Below the pieces are notes generated by a model. That model was not told the DNA's origin, did not search any database, and was given only the letters and a program-made list of their open reading frames with translations. A program made the translations under genes and the position numbers. From positions 1,519,969 through 1,582,468 of the forward strand of contig CAUYUJ010020726.1 of NCBI GenBank assembly GCA_963575745.1: a stretch of DNA of 62,500 nt, read 5' to 3'. Position 1 is the first letter of the stretch. Each line of letters opens with the position of its first letter. This DNA comes from Prorocentrum cordatum (lineage: Eukaryota; Sar; Dinophyceae; Prorocentrales; Prorocentraceae). Shown piece by piece: positions 40,301 to 49,203 of the stretch.

Positions 40301-41406
40301 TACACTCTGGTGGACGATGGTCAGGTGACTACCTTGTTTTGGACACGGCTACATACGCCAAGAATCCTGATGGTGAACTGTGTCATGTGCACAGAGTCAA
40401 AGACATCATCATCCCTGATGGCAAGTTCACCTACCCCGTGAAAGATGGTACTCTACGACATCATAATCCTGAGGCACACGACGAGGTGAAGGCATCTACT
40501 TCTCGCCCCTTGGGCGACAAGACAATGCCTGATCCTCCACTTTCCTACCCTAAAGAATGGGATGATCCGTCTATGATGACAACGGAAGATAACGCTGTTG
40601 ATATCCAGACATCGGCTTCTGAAGTTGCTGCACCAGCGCCGGAGCCAGACTACTGGGAACAGCGTGGATATTGCGTCATCAGACACATTCGTACCCCAAG
40701 AAAGAAACTGTTCATCCCAACGGACGACGTCATGAATATACCAGTACCTGTTGACCAACTCGACGTGACACGAGATTTCAAAACGACTTCTATTTTCGAA
40801 GGCGAAAGTAACTTCCGAGATGTTTGGGATGGTGTTAGCGCCAACGACCACAGGGAGCTGAGCGAGCCATGGACAGGCACGATACAGTTCTATGAGCTTC
40901 CAAAAATGACGCCAGACGGCAAAATGGTGGTTCGTGGACGCGAGACACGTGTGCAGACTACTACACGTCCTGATCACGTTCTTCCCGAGCATTGGAAAAC
41001 ACTTTCCCGTGGACAGCAAAAGAAAGAGATCGATTACGCCAACGACGTTAAACGAGCTCGTGAGATTCGTGATCGTGCTGCATTGAGAGTGTGGACAAGA
41101 CAGGATAAACAGGTCAACAATTTCCGTACTACTACATCAGGCGGACCCACATGGAATACTGTGGAACGACGGATTACATACGACACTGACAATGGCGACG
41201 TCATCCGCGATGAGAATGTCAAAGGCGTGACAAACAAAGAAATACTGTATGCCAAATTACCTGGTGGGCCACGTGACATTACCACGGTACTATACTACCG
41301 TCAACTACCACCACAGCACGATGGAGAAGAACGTGCTTTGGTATTTGTGGATAATGAGGGAACCGACTTTGGGACTTTGAACAGGGAACCGACTTTGGGA
41401 CTTTGA
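37261..41406 (+). CDS. Copia Gag C-terminus, protease and integrase
   Basis: Residues below count from 37312. The frame opens at 37261 and completes the Gag helical domain. Three CCCH zinc fingers follow at residues about 98, 156 and 179 (CAAWKKGNCRNGERCKALH; CFDFAKRNTC...CNYPH; CKDFAQNKC...CKYAH), then an Arg/Ser-rich tract (200-350). The aspartic protease active site is WVLDSGSAHH (Asp at about 488). The integrase has an HHCC zinc region (HSPKHPDCEIC, about 740-757) and a catalytic triad Asp 39703, Asp 39889 (YTDNSGE) and Glu 39982 (NGLIERVV), with spacing x61 and x30. A long tail after the integrase core leads to RT. The frame is cut at 41406 by a 26-bp tandem duplication. CCCH fingers replace the usual CCHC knuckle, a dinoflagellate trait. 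Confidence 0.9.
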   Translation, partial: QDVDDDLHDFERLKELRMRDEDLQRFITDWDALLLECREVPDPKILESLFRTQIRRHAWMKQDMYEYQRMKMSDPNRTYGWLRQRVLDILEIKQLEKNQNKLRYEHETRSQVNLCAAWKKGNCRNGERCKALHTYSRDWKNNKSSRTSTAGGNPRRSMSTPANHKKPASRPFCFDFAKRNTCTRGDKCNYPHVAQCKDFAQNKCTKGDKCKYAHLAPGAKTPERSPSRPRTSSQDSRGRSPSRGSGSQRSSQRGGFRYASDSRQGRDNRRQYDRSRSTSRRSHDSRSQSRSRYDRSSRSTSRGRDNRGGGRGSPRGRDISYGSDKGRGKRYPSRGSSRGSPNTRARSPANFRRSRRSDRSYVIRDKTLMANTKATATSTKIRRRIRFDVRNVDYYFHTISGRARLDRWKELPIEGDIVKVPDPLPQKWWDDSAEALRECQKEAQLWYDELYDYRHNKESVATPTAIRKHDDTVKQSSKTAQTTTTTEQVDPPRSTAALTRSWVLDSGSAHHIQGKHELTQTESDRISIREEHILETANGDRTVNEHYDIRLPEVGLHSSALALPDCPSLLSVGKLIEVDGFRQLWDPELGYMLQDPGGQWYKIPVNNRAPELRLDDLTRISPPRLCTSSAPRRRQRKRSYARCNDTCWRCKTTEQPTTADELRPHIGTCPKRPHVGEGGGARTITVEEPPDTRTDEPNVDTTTDSPTSQTQCSPPQCGGFDIAQADNDIPTETPTRTHPDNDRVLPNRQKKPIDPMHYMTHSPKHPDCEICSRTMAQNAPCRRQRKPHPPADPTEEDNAYEAFVPKKFGEALTADHIVLAKDDAADKHGYKYALVVLDRYTGIFMAYPALHKDAATTKASFQQFIAANDEVKHIYTDNSGELQKACRQLGWRHDTSTPHRPQTNGLIERVVKIVILGTRAVLHMSGLGHEWWKEAMQAFCRGHNFVHTSTGVAALNEGHAEKTAHEIRFGESFPGHCMPFGARIFWKCLNPEINNETAKFKENTREGLFMGYHLHSGGRWSGDYLVLDTATYAKNPDGELCHVHRVKDIIIPDGKFTYPVKDGTLRHHNPEAHDEVKASTSRPLGDKTMPDPPLSYPKEWDDPSMMTTEDNAVDIQTSASEVAAPAPEPDYWEQRGYCVIRHIRTPRKKLFIPTDDVMNIPVPVDQLDVTRDFKTTSIFEGESNFRDVWDGVSANDHRELSEPWTGTIQFYELPKMTPDGKMVVRGRETRVQTTTRPDHVLPEHWKTLSRGQQKKEIDYANDVKRAREIRDRAALRVWTRQDKQVNNFRTTTSGGPTWNTVERRITYDTDNGDVIRDENVKGVTNKEILYAKLPGGPRDITTVLYYRQLPPQHDGEERALVFVDNEGTDFGTLNREPTLGL

Positions 41407-41408
41407 AC
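41357..41408 (+). repeat. 26-bp tandem duplication disrupting pol
   Basis: Positions 41357-41382 and 41383-41408 are identical (AGGGAACCGACTTTGGGACT...). Because 26 is not a multiple of three, the reading frame changes and a stop appears at 41404-41406. With one copy the integrase tail and RT would share a frame, so the duplication arose after the element was functional. Confidence 0.9.
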
Positions 41409-41903
41409 CCGCTCATACGCAAGTTCGCCCAGTCGGTAGTAATACCAATCATGCCACGTGAGACCAACTACATGCCGGCACACAGAGATAAAATACCAGA
41501 TTCGACATGGTCACGCCCAGCATGGGTTACCAGAAACCTGAGTAAGAAAGAAGTTGCCGCAGAACCACGTGCACAAGAAACCCCACGAAAAGAATACGAG
41601 AGATTGGAAAAGAAAAAAACATGGATGCTGGAGACTGTTGCAGAAAAAGCTGATATTGAGTCACAAGCTATCCGCAATGGAACAAAGGTGCATTTCTTCA
41701 ATATCTTGGAGTTATCTTCAGTCAAACATGAGGAACTTCCTCCTGATCTACGTAAATTCAAGGGCAGAGTGGTGGTTCAGGGCAATACAGGCAAAGATGA
41801 AACTGGTTTGGCCGCCATATTCGCCGACGCCGCTTCCAGTGCTTCGCATATAGAGGCTTCCAAACTTTGCGATGCTACTGCGTTATTACCGCAATATGCG
41901 GGG
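41409..41903 (+). CDS. Copia reverse transcriptase, N-terminal part
   Basis: Open in frame up to 42179, but RT-like only to about 41900. Landmarks are VTRNLSKKEVAAEP, ERLEKKKTWMLETVAEK and the start of the RT fingers, KGRVVVQGNTGKDETGL, IEASKLCDATALLPQYA. The chain then jumps to another frame at the G4 run (41900-41903), where one base appears to be missing. On its own it is catalytically incomplete. Confidence 0.8.
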
Positions 41904-44900
41904 AGCAAAGTGACGCACCTGGAGCTTACACGCAGGCATTATTATACGGCGACGGACGAATTGATCCAGTTGATACCTGGATTACTATACCTAAATGGCG
42001 ACAACCGACATCATGGTCAAAATACAACAACCCAGTGTGCCGATTGCGATTGGCACTATACGGACACCCTCTCGCAGGTGTCTTTTGGGAACGAAAATGC
42101 CGTACATGCTTGGAAAGCGTCGGTTTCGAGCCTATTTCAGGATGGGAATGCGTATGGAGACACAACAAACTGGGACTGATACTTTCAGTATATGTGGACG
42201 ATTTTAAATTGGCCGGCCCAGCTCATAATCTACAGACTGGCTGGGATTATATTCGCAAAAGCGGTATCGATTTGGATCCGCCTACTCCATACTCACAATA
42301 TTTGGGTTGTGGACAACAAGCATATGATGTACCGCAGAGCATCTTCGACAAAAGAATGTCCACAATACGCCCTATGCTACCTGTACACAATGAGAAAGAT
42401 TACAATACGGCAAAACACGTTCGTGGTATTCGACATGACATGCTTGGTTTTACAGATCAGTGCATTGAGCGGTACCTGGAATGCGCCTCCAAGCGCGCCC
42501 AGGGAACAGGGTCACGTCGGAAACGATCCGACTCGCCGAGGGCTTCGCGATCCAAATCGCCATCCTCCTCCGGGTCGGTCGCCAGACCTACTAGTGTGCT
42601 CAACGCACGGACAAGATCATCCAGCCCAGCAAAATCGGTCGACACAACTTCTACCAATACCATACCCGCCACATACCATGATCTACCCGACGCAGAGACC
42701 CCTGGCATCGAGGACACCTCCTTCACTGAGTCCGACTATTCAGACAAGGGCGTTCTCGGCCAGGACGCGGCAAGTGTACTAATGAAGATCCTGTACTTGG
42801 CACGTTGCTGTCGTTTCGATCTTCTACATCCGGTATGTATGTTGGCCAGAGAAATTACCAAATGGAATACTACATGTGACAAACGTCTACATCGGTTGAT
42901 ATGCTACATCAAAACGACGCGTACACATTGCTTACACGGATGGATAGGCGATTCGTCAGACAAGTTATCCATCATGCTCTTCACTGACGCCTCGTTCGCT
43001 GATTGCATTACATCATCCAAATCCACTACCGGTGTTTTTGCTGCGCTTGTTGGACCCAATACGTTCTTTCCAGTCAACGCTGTATGTAAGAAACAAACGG
43101 TTGTTTCACATTCATCAACTGAATCGGAGATTGTTGCTCTCGATTCCGCACTACGACTGGAAGGGTTACCACTACTATCATTCTGGGAAGCCGTGGTGGG
43201 AGTTGCCAAAACATGCAAAGAGAAGAATACATGCCTGAGTTGCCATCGACACGTTGACCCGGCGATGTGTCCTATATTGGCAGCCAAAAAGAAGCGTAAA
43301 CCATCGCCTCGCAAGGCACCCCCTACTCGGGGATCTTCTCCTAGCCGTAGGCAACTACCGCTAAATACGGATTTACCTACGACTCCAAAGAGACGTACAA
43401 TATCCCATGAAGGTACCGTACTACACGTGGATCCAGAGCCAGCTCCAGAGATCAGTGCACCGAAAGTACGACTTATCGTCCTGGAGGATAACCAGGCCGT
43501 TATCAAAATTGTCCAAAAGGGACGTACACCAGCACTTCGTCATCTTCATCGTACTCATCGTATCAATCTGGATTGGATATGCGAAACATGCCAAATTGAA
43601 CACATCGAGCTTAAATATGTAGGAACAAAAGAGCAGATCGCAGATATGATGACCAAACATTTCGAGACCAAGAAAGCAGACCTTTGGAAGGACCTCTTGG
43701 AACACTCGCTTATTTTTCCTGTTACTCCGATACAATGTCCGCCGATACGAGGGCCTCGGAGGCCCGACGGTTTACCTCATGAAGCGGAACCTCCTAAATT
43801 GAATGGATGCCCAGAAATATGCAAGATATTGCTGACGGAAAAAGAAAGATGGGGCGATGTAGGATCAGAATGCGGATTTCAGTGTGTTGGGCAAGCTAGC
43901 CACGAGGGACTATGTGCATGCATGTACCGCATTGGCGTACCAGCCGCAGATATTGCGTCGCGCACACCTCGTTCACGCGCACGTTCACCGCGCGGTAGAC
44001 ATCCCCGCCATCCTCCCTCACCTCAACGTGATGCAGAGAGAGTTAGGACATTGATTATTCGTTCACACCGCAGCAATTTTACGACTCGAGCTGCAAAGCT
44101 TACAAGCATCCTGTTTGCCGCTTGCGAGGCGAAAATAAGTGAGATCGGTTCTAATCCCGACCCCTCCATCCACGAGATGGATCAGGCACAGCCGCTCAAC
44201 CTCGTCGGCTGGCCCATCGGCTACGACAAGGAGTACGACCCGAACGCCAGGGACGATGACCGCGTGGGCTTCGCGTACCACGCTCAAACTGGTCGTCCTC
44301 GTGATCCCGAAGATGGTTACATATACATACATCAACGGCGTGCCGATCGGAGCGGAGAATTTGATCTCCGCGTACCCGACGAGTCTTCTATCCGTGAACT
44401 TGCCCGCTTCGCGTCCGTCGAGGCTAAGAAATGGGCCAGCACCGAGAGTGGATCCGTCGGCGGCAACGCCAACTATGAGTACAACACGTTCACAGCTACG
44501 CCGTGGCTATCATTCATGCGTGCTATGTGTATGATTTCCAGCCTTTTCAATCGTAATCCTTCAGTACAAGACAGTGTTCGTGGACTACATGATCATTTGA
44601 ATGCGACGATCCCAGGATCAGACCGCAAATGTCCACCATCAAACTTTACTACAATGATACTGAAGACGGAGTGGATGATGATTCACAACGATTGGTCCAA
44701 AATTGGCAGTGCAGTTCTGGGACAATACACCGAGGACAGCGTTACGGATACGCAAAGATATTACAACAATGGTCTGAGTGCACCACCCGATGTATACCAG
44801 AATGGATTAGCAACGCCATGCTATGCTCCTAAAATTGATCGTGCAATGGCCAAGCTACCTACTCGTCCACCTGGCATCGCCAGGACATCGGATACATCTG

Positions 44901-47900
44901 GACACATCGGTCACATCGTCGAAGATAACTTGGTCACCAACACGAGAGCATTTTCCGACCTTACCCAAACAAAGAAATTCCGCCGCAAGCTTACTACATG
45001 GTTGGCTGCGCGCGGAGGCTTTGGAAGTATCGGATCAAACTCCAAGGCGGTGGCAACGCCATCCGACCATCCGAATGGTTGGGTGGCGATATTGGATGAT
45101 CCACAAGATACAGAGCGTACCTATCGTTGGACACCATACAACGAGGGCAACGACTTCTTCGGCGAAGCTGCTGACCAGATGGGTTCGAATGACCCTGGCA
45201 TGACTCCTGGAAATGATGTTGACCCATTTGAGCTGGACCACGCAAAATACAGTGCTTTCTGTGGTGGTCGCTTGGTTTCTACCCTATTGTCAGACAATGG
45301 GTGGCACTCCCTCATACAAGAGGACTTGGGACTAATATTACATCATGCATTTGGGCCATCGGGTCATGCGTATAAATGGACCAACTTATACACTGATTCA
45401 ACATGGATCATGCATCCGAAGAAAGGGACTAAGGGTGCAAAACACAAGAAGTACCCCACTTTCGGCATCGACGAGCTCAACGCTGCCCAGAAGAGAATCG
45501 ACCTCGCCAAAGCATCAAATACTGCTCTTGTACCGCTATTCATGCCGTGCCTTAACCGCGCGGAATACATGGGAGGCGCTACTCTTGAGCACCTGTCGAC
45601 CATGATCCGCGACGACATCATGATGTGGGCATTCTCTTTTGGCAATTACAGGGAATGGTTCAGACAGAATGACACGCCGATTGGTCAAGATTGCGTTCTC
45701 TTGCCTGAAGCTGGTTATGAAGGCGTACGATACGGAATGGAGGAACTACGCAAGCAACGTTTCGAGAAAGAGGAAAGCCGTATCAACGCTCTTCTCAACA
45801 ATCAGTTTGAGAACACCCTCGAGCAGCGCAATATGATCAGGAAGATCCGCGAAGCCAGAGGCCTCATGTTTCAAAGCGACAACGCTTCCATCAAGAAGTG
45901 GCGCGAGTTGAATGAGACCATCTGGGAATACTGGGCCAATGATTTCCCATCATCTATAAAACAAAGACACTATCACAAGGGACTCAATGCCATGGTAGCA
46001 TGGAGCGCGAACGACATCGCATGTGCCAATCCTGGACAGAACACCATCGACATGCGCCGACATCACAGTCGTGCTCCTACCAACGTACACGAGCTCCAAA
46101 AGATGGAATGTGAGGGCGGCGTCCCGACGCTCATGCCCGTGCACGTGCTCGTGGACGTATCACGTTTTGTCGATGTGATGCAGTATTTCCGCTGCCCCAC
46201 GGTCATGGGACCTGGAAAAGCAGCGCAATGGGGCGTACACCCGAACTTTGATCACCACACGAGCGACTTGATCACTATCATGCAGAACCGTGGTATCACT
46301 GTTCTTCCATCCGACCATTGGGTGGATACGTACGACAGGGTTACCCCACAGGCTTGGCACGCCAAACAGAACAACCACAACATGGCAATGTTTACAACGC
46401 AATTCTGCGACGCAGTATGCTATCGCAATTTTTGCGCCTTGATGCAGTCTCTTCCTTCTCAGCCATATCCATTCAGGCCGCCATTGCTGACTGCTGTCAC
46501 GGACAACCAGGCCTACACGCAGGCCAAGGAAATCATGGCAGCCCTCGAGTTCAGAGAAAAGTTGACAAACGAATGGAAAAGAGACCTCAGCCTCACAACG
46601 TTGATGACACAGACGGCAAACGAGATGGCTCATTGTGCGTGGATGGCGTCATGTGCCGAGGGCACATTGCCGGCATCACTGCCTGCCGAGACGGGCGACA
46701 CCACTGAGCCGACTCCTGGAAGGTCGACGCGTACGCCAGCACCTGACCCTGGCGATCCTGACCAAACCCTTCCTGATAATGATCCATGGGTTATTGCATA
46801 CAACGACTTATTCCAGTACCTTATGCTGTTGATCAAAGAATACCCTGGGGCTTGGGCATCTTGGCATTCTCTTGAGAAAGATGAACTTCTAGAACCCAAG
46901 ATCGTCAAAACTGTTGAAGATGCACATGCAGTTACTTGGGTTGTATTCGAGCAATTCTTACATCAGATCAAAGACTTGGATGGAGACGATAATGCGACCA
47001 AATCAAGACTCATTGCAGAAGAAAACAGATTGTCTTCTCACCGCATCGGCCCAGCTGCCGAGAACGAGAAGAACATCGAGGCATGCAAAACATTCTTCAA
47101 ACAGAATGCACTGGATCGAGTTGCTTTGGGTCATGACCCTAATGTTCCTACATCCGTATGGAGGGCAGCTGATGACACAGCACAGCCAGCCCCACCAGGC
47201 CCATTGCCTGATCCACTGCAACCTGGACCGCAATCGATAAAAGCGTCGCAACCATCGACTCCAGAGCCTGAACAACAACCAGCAGATCAGCTCCCAAAAG
47301 CTGAGGCGGTACCGATCCCTGATGACGGCACCGACCTTGAGGCAATGGAGCTGGAGGCAACTCCTGCCGAGGAGGAGCCTTCTCCACATGAGATGAATAT
47401 ATTGTCATGGCAGGACAGCTGTGAGCGTTCCATGCACGAGGATACCAGCAAGATCGGGATCTTCGACAACTCATGCACTATTCGCGAATGGAAGCTACAA
47501 GCAGGCGTCAAAGATGACCATCCATACATGTGCCCAATGTTGCGGGGCACGAAAGCGACCAATGGATTTGCCTGCATGGGAGACCAGGAATGGTACGAGC
47601 AGCTACTGCATGATGATAGTGTGATAGCTCATGCGCCTGACATTGCACAATCTGGTTGTTTCCCAGAGTGGAAATGGATACCATTACCACATTACGACGA
47701 TGTACGTTATGGTCCTGAGCTAATTGATGAAGAATGGCTGGGAACAAACAAATACATGAGCAAAGACATCACGACTATGTTACGCCACGAGATTCACTAC
47801 AAAAAGTTTTGGATCAACCAATTTCATGACAGACGTATTAATATCTGGGACAAAACAACAAAGAATGATTGGAATATTCCAAGCAATTGGAAATCATTTA

Positions 47901-48472
47901 AAGAAATGGTTGAATGGAAATTCCGAGATCGCAAAGAAAGACACAATGGACCATCCATGGAAGCGGCAGTGGCACATTTCAAGAAAGACGGTGAAAATGA
48001 TGGATACACCGATTGGAACGACTACTATCCGATATTCATTATTCGTGCGTTCCAGAAGCATATTGACCCGCAGAAAAACAGAATCGAGATATACGCCAAG
48101 CCGATCCCTGACGGAGGTGACCCCAGCACTTTTGACTGGAACAGCGTCATTGCTATTCGGTGCGTTGGTGGTCACAGTTGTGTCAACCCATCTTCCAAGC
48201 CATGGAATATGGGATGGGAGAGCTTACAGTGGACAGATATCAAGTATCTCCATCATGGCACAGCATCCCGTGCCTGGAAGAACATATTGAAGACAGGGAT
48301 CATTCCTGGATATGTTGAACCACATTCTCAGAGAGACAGAAATTACAAACCATCGCAGCGATCTGAGGCATTCTTCAGTTCTAGCACATATTTGAACAAT
48401 GTTCAAAAGAACCCACATACTTCAGTGGAATCGTACAAGTTCAACACTACAAGAACGAAGTCGAGCTGGTGA
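41867..48472 (+). CDS. Copia RT, RNase H and giant accessory region incl. Tpt1-like domain
   Basis: A 2,201-codon frame, RT-like from about 41900 (EQSDAPGAYTQALL). RT: RLRLALYGHPLAGVFW, then catalytic VYVDDF (Asp 111-112). A basic Ser-rich insert (about 205-270) follows. RNase H: LFTDASFAD (Asp 374), ESEIVALDSA (Glu 421) and LEDNQAV (Asp 541); a Lys/Arg/Pro insert of about 70 residues separates the last two. RNase H ends near 620. Residues 630-1940 are without recognised domain; they include a Cys/His cluster (CGFQCVGQASHEGLCACM), an Arg/Ser/Pro tract and long Trp/Asn-rich globular stretches. Residues about 1955-2201 show the Tpt1/KptA order: MSKDITTMLRH, KNRIEIYAK, IRCVGGHS (2097-2104), HHGT (2129-2132) and ILKTGIIPG. 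The domain finishes in the next frame. Confidence 0.85.
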   Translation: MRCYCVITAICGEQSDAPGAYTQALLYGDGRIDPVDTWITIPKWRQPTSWSKYNNPVCRLRLALYGHPLAGVFWERKCRTCLESVGFEPISGWECVWRHNKLGLILSVYVDDFKLAGPAHNLQTGWDYIRKSGIDLDPPTPYSQYLGCGQQAYDVPQSIFDKRMSTIRPMLPVHNEKDYNTAKHVRGIRHDMLGFTDQCIERYLECASKRAQGTGSRRKRSDSPRASRSKSPSSSGSVARPTSVLNARTRSSSPAKSVDTTSTNTIPATYHDLPDAETPGIEDTSFTESDYSDKGVLGQDAASVLMKILYLARCCRFDLLHPVCMLAREITKWNTTCDKRLHRLICYIKTTRTHCLHGWIGDSSDKLSIMLFTDASFADCITSSKSTTGVFAALVGPNTFFPVNAVCKKQTVVSHSSTESEIVALDSALRLEGLPLLSFWEAVVGVAKTCKEKNTCLSCHRHVDPAMCPILAAKKKRKPSPRKAPPTRGSSPSRRQLPLNTDLPTTPKRRTISHEGTVLHVDPEPAPEISAPKVRLIVLEDNQAVIKIVQKGRTPALRHLHRTHRINLDWICETCQIEHIELKYVGTKEQIADMMTKHFETKKADLWKDLLEHSLIFPVTPIQCPPIRGPRRPDGLPHEAEPPKLNGCPEICKILLTEKERWGDVGSECGFQCVGQASHEGLCACMYRIGVPAADIASRTPRSRARSPRGRHPRHPPSPQRDAERVRTLIIRSHRSNFTTRAAKLTSILFAACEAKISEIGSNPDPSIHEMDQAQPLNLVGWPIGYDKEYDPNARDDDRVGFAYHAQTGRPRDPEDGYIYIHQRRADRSGEFDLRVPDESSIRELARFASVEAKKWASTESGSVGGNANYEYNTFTATPWLSFMRAMCMISSLFNRNPSVQDSVRGLHDHLNATIPGSDRKCPPSNFTTMILKTEWMMIHNDWSKIGSAVLGQYTEDSVTDTQRYYNNGLSAPPDVYQNGLATPCYAPKIDRAMAKLPTRPPGIARTSDTSGHIGHIVEDNLVTNTRAFSDLTQTKKFRRKLTTWLAARGGFGSIGSNSKAVATPSDHPNGWVAILDDPQDTERTYRWTPYNEGNDFFGEAADQMGSNDPGMTPGNDVDPFELDHAKYSAFCGGRLVSTLLSDNGWHSLIQEDLGLILHHAFGPSGHAYKWTNLYTDSTWIMHPKKGTKGAKHKKYPTFGIDELNAAQKRIDLAKASNTALVPLFMPCLNRAEYMGGATLEHLSTMIRDDIMMWAFSFGNYREWFRQNDTPIGQDCVLLPEAGYEGVRYGMEELRKQRFEKEESRINALLNNQFENTLEQRNMIRKIREARGLMFQSDNASIKKWRELNETIWEYWANDFPSSIKQRHYHKGLNAMVAWSANDIACANPGQNTIDMRRHHSRAPTNVHELQKMECEGGVPTLMPVHVLVDVSRFVDVMQYFRCPTVMGPGKAAQWGVHPNFDHHTSDLITIMQNRGITVLPSDHWVDTYDRVTPQAWHAKQNNHNMAMFTTQFCDAVCYRNFCALMQSLPSQPYPFRPPLLTAVTDNQAYTQAKEIMAALEFREKLTNEWKRDLSLTTLMTQTANEMAHCAWMASCAEGTLPASLPAETGDTTEPTPGRSTRTPAPDPGDPDQTLPDNDPWVIAYNDLFQYLMLLIKEYPGAWASWHSLEKDELLEPKIVKTVEDAHAVTWVVFEQFLHQIKDLDGDDNATKSRLIAEENRLSSHRIGPAAENEKNIEACKTFFKQNALDRVALGHDPNVPTSVWRAADDTAQPAPPGPLPDPLQPGPQSIKASQPSTPEPEQQPADQLPKAEAVPIPDDGTDLEAMELEATPAEEEPSPHEMNILSWQDSCERSMHEDTSKIGIFDNSCTIREWKLQAGVKDDHPYMCPMLRGTKATNGFACMGDQEWYEQLLHDDSVIAHAPDIAQSGCFPEWKWIPLPHYDDVRYGPELIDEEWLGTNKYMSKDITTMLRHEIHYKKFWINQFHDRRINIWDKTTKNDWNIPSNWKSFKEMVEWKFRDRKERHNGPSMEAAVAHFKKDGENDGYTDWNDYYPIFIIRAFQKHIDPQKNRIEIYAKPIPDGGDPSTFDWNSVIAIRCVGGHSCVNPSSKPWNMGWESLQWTDIKYLHHGTASRAWKNILKTGIIPGYVEPHSQRDRNYKPSQRSEAFFSSSTYLNNVQKNPHTSVESYKFNTTRTKSSW

Positions 48473-49203
48473 TTAACATGGAAATCGCCACAAAAGCAGG
48501 TTGCAGATTTTGGTTGGGTGCTCAGGGCGCTATCATGACTGAGGACGTGGTACCCGCTGCGGCAATTATTGCAATTCGCCGCCTCAAACCACACCACATG
48601 CATGGCCAGCAGTTGTGGCCAGACGGCGACCCATGGGACTACCCGCCATTGGCAGCCAGAGAGCCATTGAGCAAGTACGAGATTTGCGCCTGCCTCCCTG
48701 GAGAACTTATTGACGACCCACCTGGATTGGCACCTATCGACCCCGACCACGACATGGAGCCTCCAAGGACGACGCCAGCATCAGCACCCTCGGCCAGGCC
48801 GGTGGAAACCCCTGCTGGCCGTGCATCCGCAGAGGGCGCCTTGGACGAGCAAATAGTACGCGCTATGATTCAGGAGACCAATCACAAAGCAGATGATAAA
48901 GAATGGTTAATTGCATTGTCACATTGTCGTGAAGCTCTTCGACCAATCACATCAAAGATCGTGCAAAAAGATTGGGATCGTCGTCCTGCATTTAACGATG
49001 TTCGAATGGGCGACTTCATTGTCATTAAGAACTGGGTTCTACCAAATGCTTTCACTACGACAACCACTGGCCCAAAGGCAATCACAATACCAAGATTGCC
49101 TTGTCCAAGGGACACATATATGGTCCAATCATCCATTTCGGCATCTTCGGCAAATTCTTTGCGGTACAAGTACCTATTCTCAACTACGGTTCACGATGGG
49201 TAA
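48403..49203 (+). CDS. Tpt1/KptA-like C-terminal part and linker
   Basis: The frame is entered at the A4 run 48405-48408; the first codons read KEPTYFSGIVQVQHYKNEVE. It supplies the end of the 2'-phosphotransferase fold: LVINMEIATKAGCRFW and GAQGAIMTEDVVPAAAI, aligning with the family's 'V.VDA..M...G..FY.S.NGVWLT..VP..' segment. Tpt1/KptA enzymes transfer an internal RNA 2'-phosphate to NAD+. A Pro-rich linker and a globular stretch (QKDWDRRPAFNDVRMGDF) follow. The frame stops at 49203, but the likely continuation lies in another frame from about 49030. Confidence 0.7.
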   Translation, partial: SKEPTYFSGIVQVQHYKNEVELVINMEIATKAGCRFWLGAQGAIMTEDVVPAAAIIAIRRLKPHHMHGQQLWPDGDPWDYPPLAAREPLSKYEICACLPGELIDDPPGLAPIDPDHDMEPPRTTPASAPSARPVETPAGRASAEGALDEQIVRAMIQETNHKADDKEWLIALSHCREALRPITSKIVQKDWDRRPAFNDVRMGDFIVIKNWVLPNAFTTTTTGPKAITIPRLPCPRDTYMVQSSISASSANSLRYKYLFSTTVHDG

